Below, one piece after another: positions 4,559-6,453 of a stretch of 6,453 nt of DNA. The stretch lies in assembly GCA_905215625.1 (NCBI GenBank), contig CAJMQQ010000089.1:1-6453 (forward strand), read 5' to 3'. The notes beneath the pieces were generated by a model. That model saw nothing but the letters and a program-made list of their open reading frames with translations, ran no database searches and had not been told where the DNA came from. The stretch is from an uncultured bacterium (GTDB lineage Bacteria > Bacillota > Clostridia > Lachnospirales > Lachnospiraceae). Within the stretch, counting starts at the first letter, position 1, and every line of letters begins with the position of its first letter. The position numbers and the translations under genes are program-made.

Positions 4559-6453
4559 TTATAACCGGATTTCCTTTCCAAGATGGAAAGAATAAATAAC
4601 CGCTTCTTTTACCTTCCTTCCAGTCATCTGTTCCAGGCTGCGCTTATAATACTCTAACTGGATGCGGTATCGCTGGATTAATTGCTGTTCTCCATTTCGT
4701 CCTGTCCAGTCTGATTTATAATCAATCAGAACCAGGCCATCCTCTTCTTCTATCCAGGCGTCAATCATTCCCTGAACCAGCACCAGTTCCTCTGACTGGG
4801 CAATTTCCATATCTTTTGCTGGAATTCCCACCATAAACTGCTGCTCCCTGTGAAGCCGTCCCTCTTTTTGCGCCCGGATCATCCTGTGCCCCAGGGGACT
4901 TTGCAAAAGTGCGGCCAGTTGGGATAACTCAATGGAATCTGCCTCTTCTTTCTGGACTGCTCCCCGCTCCTTCATGTCTTTTATGGATTGTAAAAGAAAG
5001 GCCATTGCCTCTTCTCTGTTCATATCTTCTGAACTTTTTTCAAACGGAAGCAGTTCTAAAACCCGGTGGATGCAGGTTCCCAAAACAGCCCCGCCAATCT
5101 GTCTGCCGGATAGCCGTTCTGAGCCGGATGGCCGCTCTGAGCCAGATGGCTGACTGGAATCTTCCAGATCTGCCCACTCCGGCACTGCCCCTATATCTCC
5201 TTCCCGGATTTTATCCTCCATTTCCAAAAGCTGCCTGCGCCGCTTGATTTCTGATACAGAAAGCATGGCATATAAATCCATATCTGCCTGAAATGGATAC
5301 TCATAGGACAGCTGCTCCTTCAGAAGATTTTTAGTCTCTTCGTCGTAGATTCTGGTACAGTCCAGTCCCAGCAAGTCTTCTTTTGACGTTTTCCGGTCAA
5401 TCTGCCTTAATACTTCCTCTCCTACCAGGTCAGAAGCAGGTACCTCTTTCATGGTAATCCTTCCTCCTGTGCCTGGAAGGGCCATAAGAATCCAGTCCAG
5501 GTAAGAGGACGCTCCCGACAGTACTGCAGACGGAATACCGGATGTCCCCTCATCTCCTGCTGTTCCCCATTTTTCCAGTTTCTTATCCAGAGATTTTTCT
5601 GAAGCTGTCAGAATCAGTTTTTCTTTTGCCCTGGTCATTGCCACATATAAAACACGCATCTCTTCAGACAGCTTTTCCCTGTTCATTTCTAACGCTATGG
5701 CTTCTCTGGGCAACGGGGTATATCTGCAATTGGTTTCCAAATCGCGTAGTTTTACGCCCAGACCCAAACGGGGATGCAGCAAAGCATCCTTTTGCTCCCT
5801 GTTAAACGGATTGGAGCAGCGGGCTAAAATGCAAATAGGAAATTCCAAACCTTTGGAGCGATGAATGCTCATGATTTTTACCGCGTCAGCTCCTTCGGAC
5901 ATAACAGAAGCCGCAGGTAAATCGGCATCCTGTTTCTGCAAACGGTCAATGTAACGGATAAACCCGGATAACCCGTGATAACCTGCCTGTTCAAACTGTT
6001 TGGCATATTCCATTAACATCTGTAAATTGGCCAATCTGCTTTCCCCATGGGTCATGGTTTGTACCATATTCAGATATCCGCTTTTTTGGTAAATATAGTT
6101 TAACAAACGGTCGGCAGGCATGGTTGCCGCCATGGTACGGTACTGCTCCAAATCCTCTAAAAATGCAGCCGCCTGCCGGTTTTGGTTACCAAAAGATTTA
6201 CACGCCAAATATAACGGCTGTTTTCTTTCATTCCCACGCATTTGCGCCATATCGTCCACCGTAAATCCGTAAATAGGACTCATCAAAACAGAGGCAAACG
6301 AAATGTCCTGCAAAGGATTATCAATCACTCGCAGCAGCGACAGCATGACCGCTACTTCCACGGTACGAAAAAAACCATTGTGGGTATCTGCCCACGCAGG
6401 AACACCGTATTTTTCCAACTCTTTTGCATAATCGGGGGCATGTTTGTTTGCAC
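4559..6453 (-). CDS. addA: ATP-dependent helicase/nuclease subunit A, C-terminal half (N-terminus beyond the window)
   Basis: About 630 residues are visible, open at the right edge; full AddA is roughly 1,200. In fragment numbering (first full codon = 1): YGVPAWADTHNGFFRTVEV (15-33) and LLRVIDNPLQDI (39-50) are typical of the UvrD-like helicase C-terminal part. Helicase motif V-type IHRSKGLEFP lies at 196-205 and motif VI VLYVAMTRAKEKL at 267-279. The family segment LSVSEIKRR (397-405) precedes a linker. The RecB-type nuclease domain then shows GTCIHRVLE (458-466, His462), GMIDAW with Asp564, LIDYKSD with Asp577 and Lys579, and QLEYY with Gln598 and Tyr601, so the catalytic set is complete. 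With AddB, AddA processes double-strand breaks to a 3' tail for RecA. The linker carries a tandem hexapeptide repeat. No internal start is needed; the TTG at 6418 is an ordinary Leu codon. AddB would be expected beyond the right edge. Confidence 0.95.
   Translation of the reverse strand, partial: ANKHAPDYAKELEKYGVPAWADTHNGFFRTVEVAVMLSLLRVIDNPLQDISFASVLMSPIYGFTVDDMAQMRGNERKQPLYLACKSFGNQNRQAAAFLEDLEQYRTMAATMPADRLLNYIYQKSGYLNMVQTMTHGESRLANLQMLMEYAKQFEQAGYHGLSGFIRYIDRLQKQDADLPAASVMSEGADAVKIMSIHRSKGLEFPICILARCSNPFNREQKDALLHPRLGLGVKLRDLETNCRYTPLPREAIALEMNREKLSEEMRVLYVAMTRAKEKLILTASEKSLDKKLEKWGTAGDEGTSGIPSAVLSGASSYLDWILMALPGTGGRITMKEVPASDLVGEEVLRQIDRKTSKEDLLGLDCTRIYDEETKNLLKEQLSYEYPFQADMDLYAMLSVSEIKRRRQLLEMEDKIREGDIGAVPEWADLEDSSQPSGSERPSGSERLSGRQIGGAVLGTCIHRVLELLPFEKSSEDMNREEAMAFLLQSIKDMKERGAVQKEEADSIELSQLAALLQSPLGHRMIRAQKEGRLHREQQFMVGIPAKDMEIAQSEELVLVQGMIDAWIEEEDGLVLIDYKSDWTGRNGEQQLIQRYRIQLEYYKRSLEQMTGRKVKEAVIYSFHLGKEIRL
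5106..5159. repeat. 18-bp tandem repeat within addA
   Basis: Three head-to-tail 18-base units start at 5106, 5124 and 5142. The first two differ at only two positions; the third is degraded (about 11 of 18 identical, best in its first half). On the coding strand they encode a repeated Ser-Gly-Ser-Glu-Arg-Pro/Leu unit in the flexible linker just before the nuclease domain. The unit is a multiple of three, so copy-number changes keep the frame. Confidence 0.75.

Noticed and set aside
4450..4581. Longer N-terminus for the ThyX-like gene starting at a TTG inside addA
   Set aside because: No ribosome binding site, a rare start codon, and the extra 44 residues show no ThyX similarity; a good promoter and AAGGAG site lie inside this stretch instead.
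5106..5159. CRISPR-like array
   Set aside because: Units are 18 bases with no spacers, lie inside a coding frame and are simply a coding tandem repeat.
6416..6418. TTG at 6418 as the start of the helicase/nuclease gene
   Set aside because: The reading frame continues without a stop to the window edge and the upstream codons look like AddA sequence, so the gene is partial at its 5' end and this is an internal Leu codon.

Overview
The window looks like chromosomal DNA of an anaerobic Firmicute, most likely a Lachnospiraceae-type Clostridium relative. The basis is the gene content (AddA-type recombination nuclease, NfnAB electron-bifurcating transhydrogenase), strong GGAGG-type ribosome binding sites, tight start/stop overlaps, and protein sequences that look like that family. 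This placement is inference from sequence style; no marker gene is present. All seven genes lie on the minus strand, so transcription runs from the right edge to the left.

In transcription order: (1) 6453-4559, the C-terminal half of AddA, cut by the right edge. (2) 4449-3811, a divergent member of the flavin-dependent thymidylate synthase (ThyX) superfamily, with its own good promoter (4527-4499) in the short gap after addA. (3) 3814-3308, dihydrofolate reductase, overlapping the previous stop by 4 nt (ATGA). (4) a 92-bp gap holding a nested inverted repeat and a possible promoter. (5) 3215-2325, NfnA, and (6) 2325-937, NfnB, joined by a TGATG overlap. (7) a 196-bp intergenic region packed with four consecutive hairpins. 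(8) 740-432, a one-domain MGMT-family DNA alkyltransferase with an intact PCHR motif. (9) 432-1, a GNAT/phosphinothricin acetyltransferase-like gene started by a TAATG overlap and cut by the left edge.

Functionally, there is a dTMP/folate pair (ThyX-like plus DHFR), an electron-bifurcating pair (NfnA plus NfnB, exchanging electrons between NADH, ferredoxin and NADP), a DNA-repair nuclease, and a small alkylation-repair/acetyltransferase pair. The most interesting item is the ThyX-like protein. It keeps the overall ThyX pattern (an early His followed by the strand before the signature, a Ser seven residues after the signature triad, a C-terminal LP...N...L...R block) but has Tyr-Lys-Val where the flavin-binding Arg-His-Arg triad is expected, and it sits in the place usually held by thyA, next to DHFR. 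The four-hairpin intergenic block is the main structure that no gene explains.
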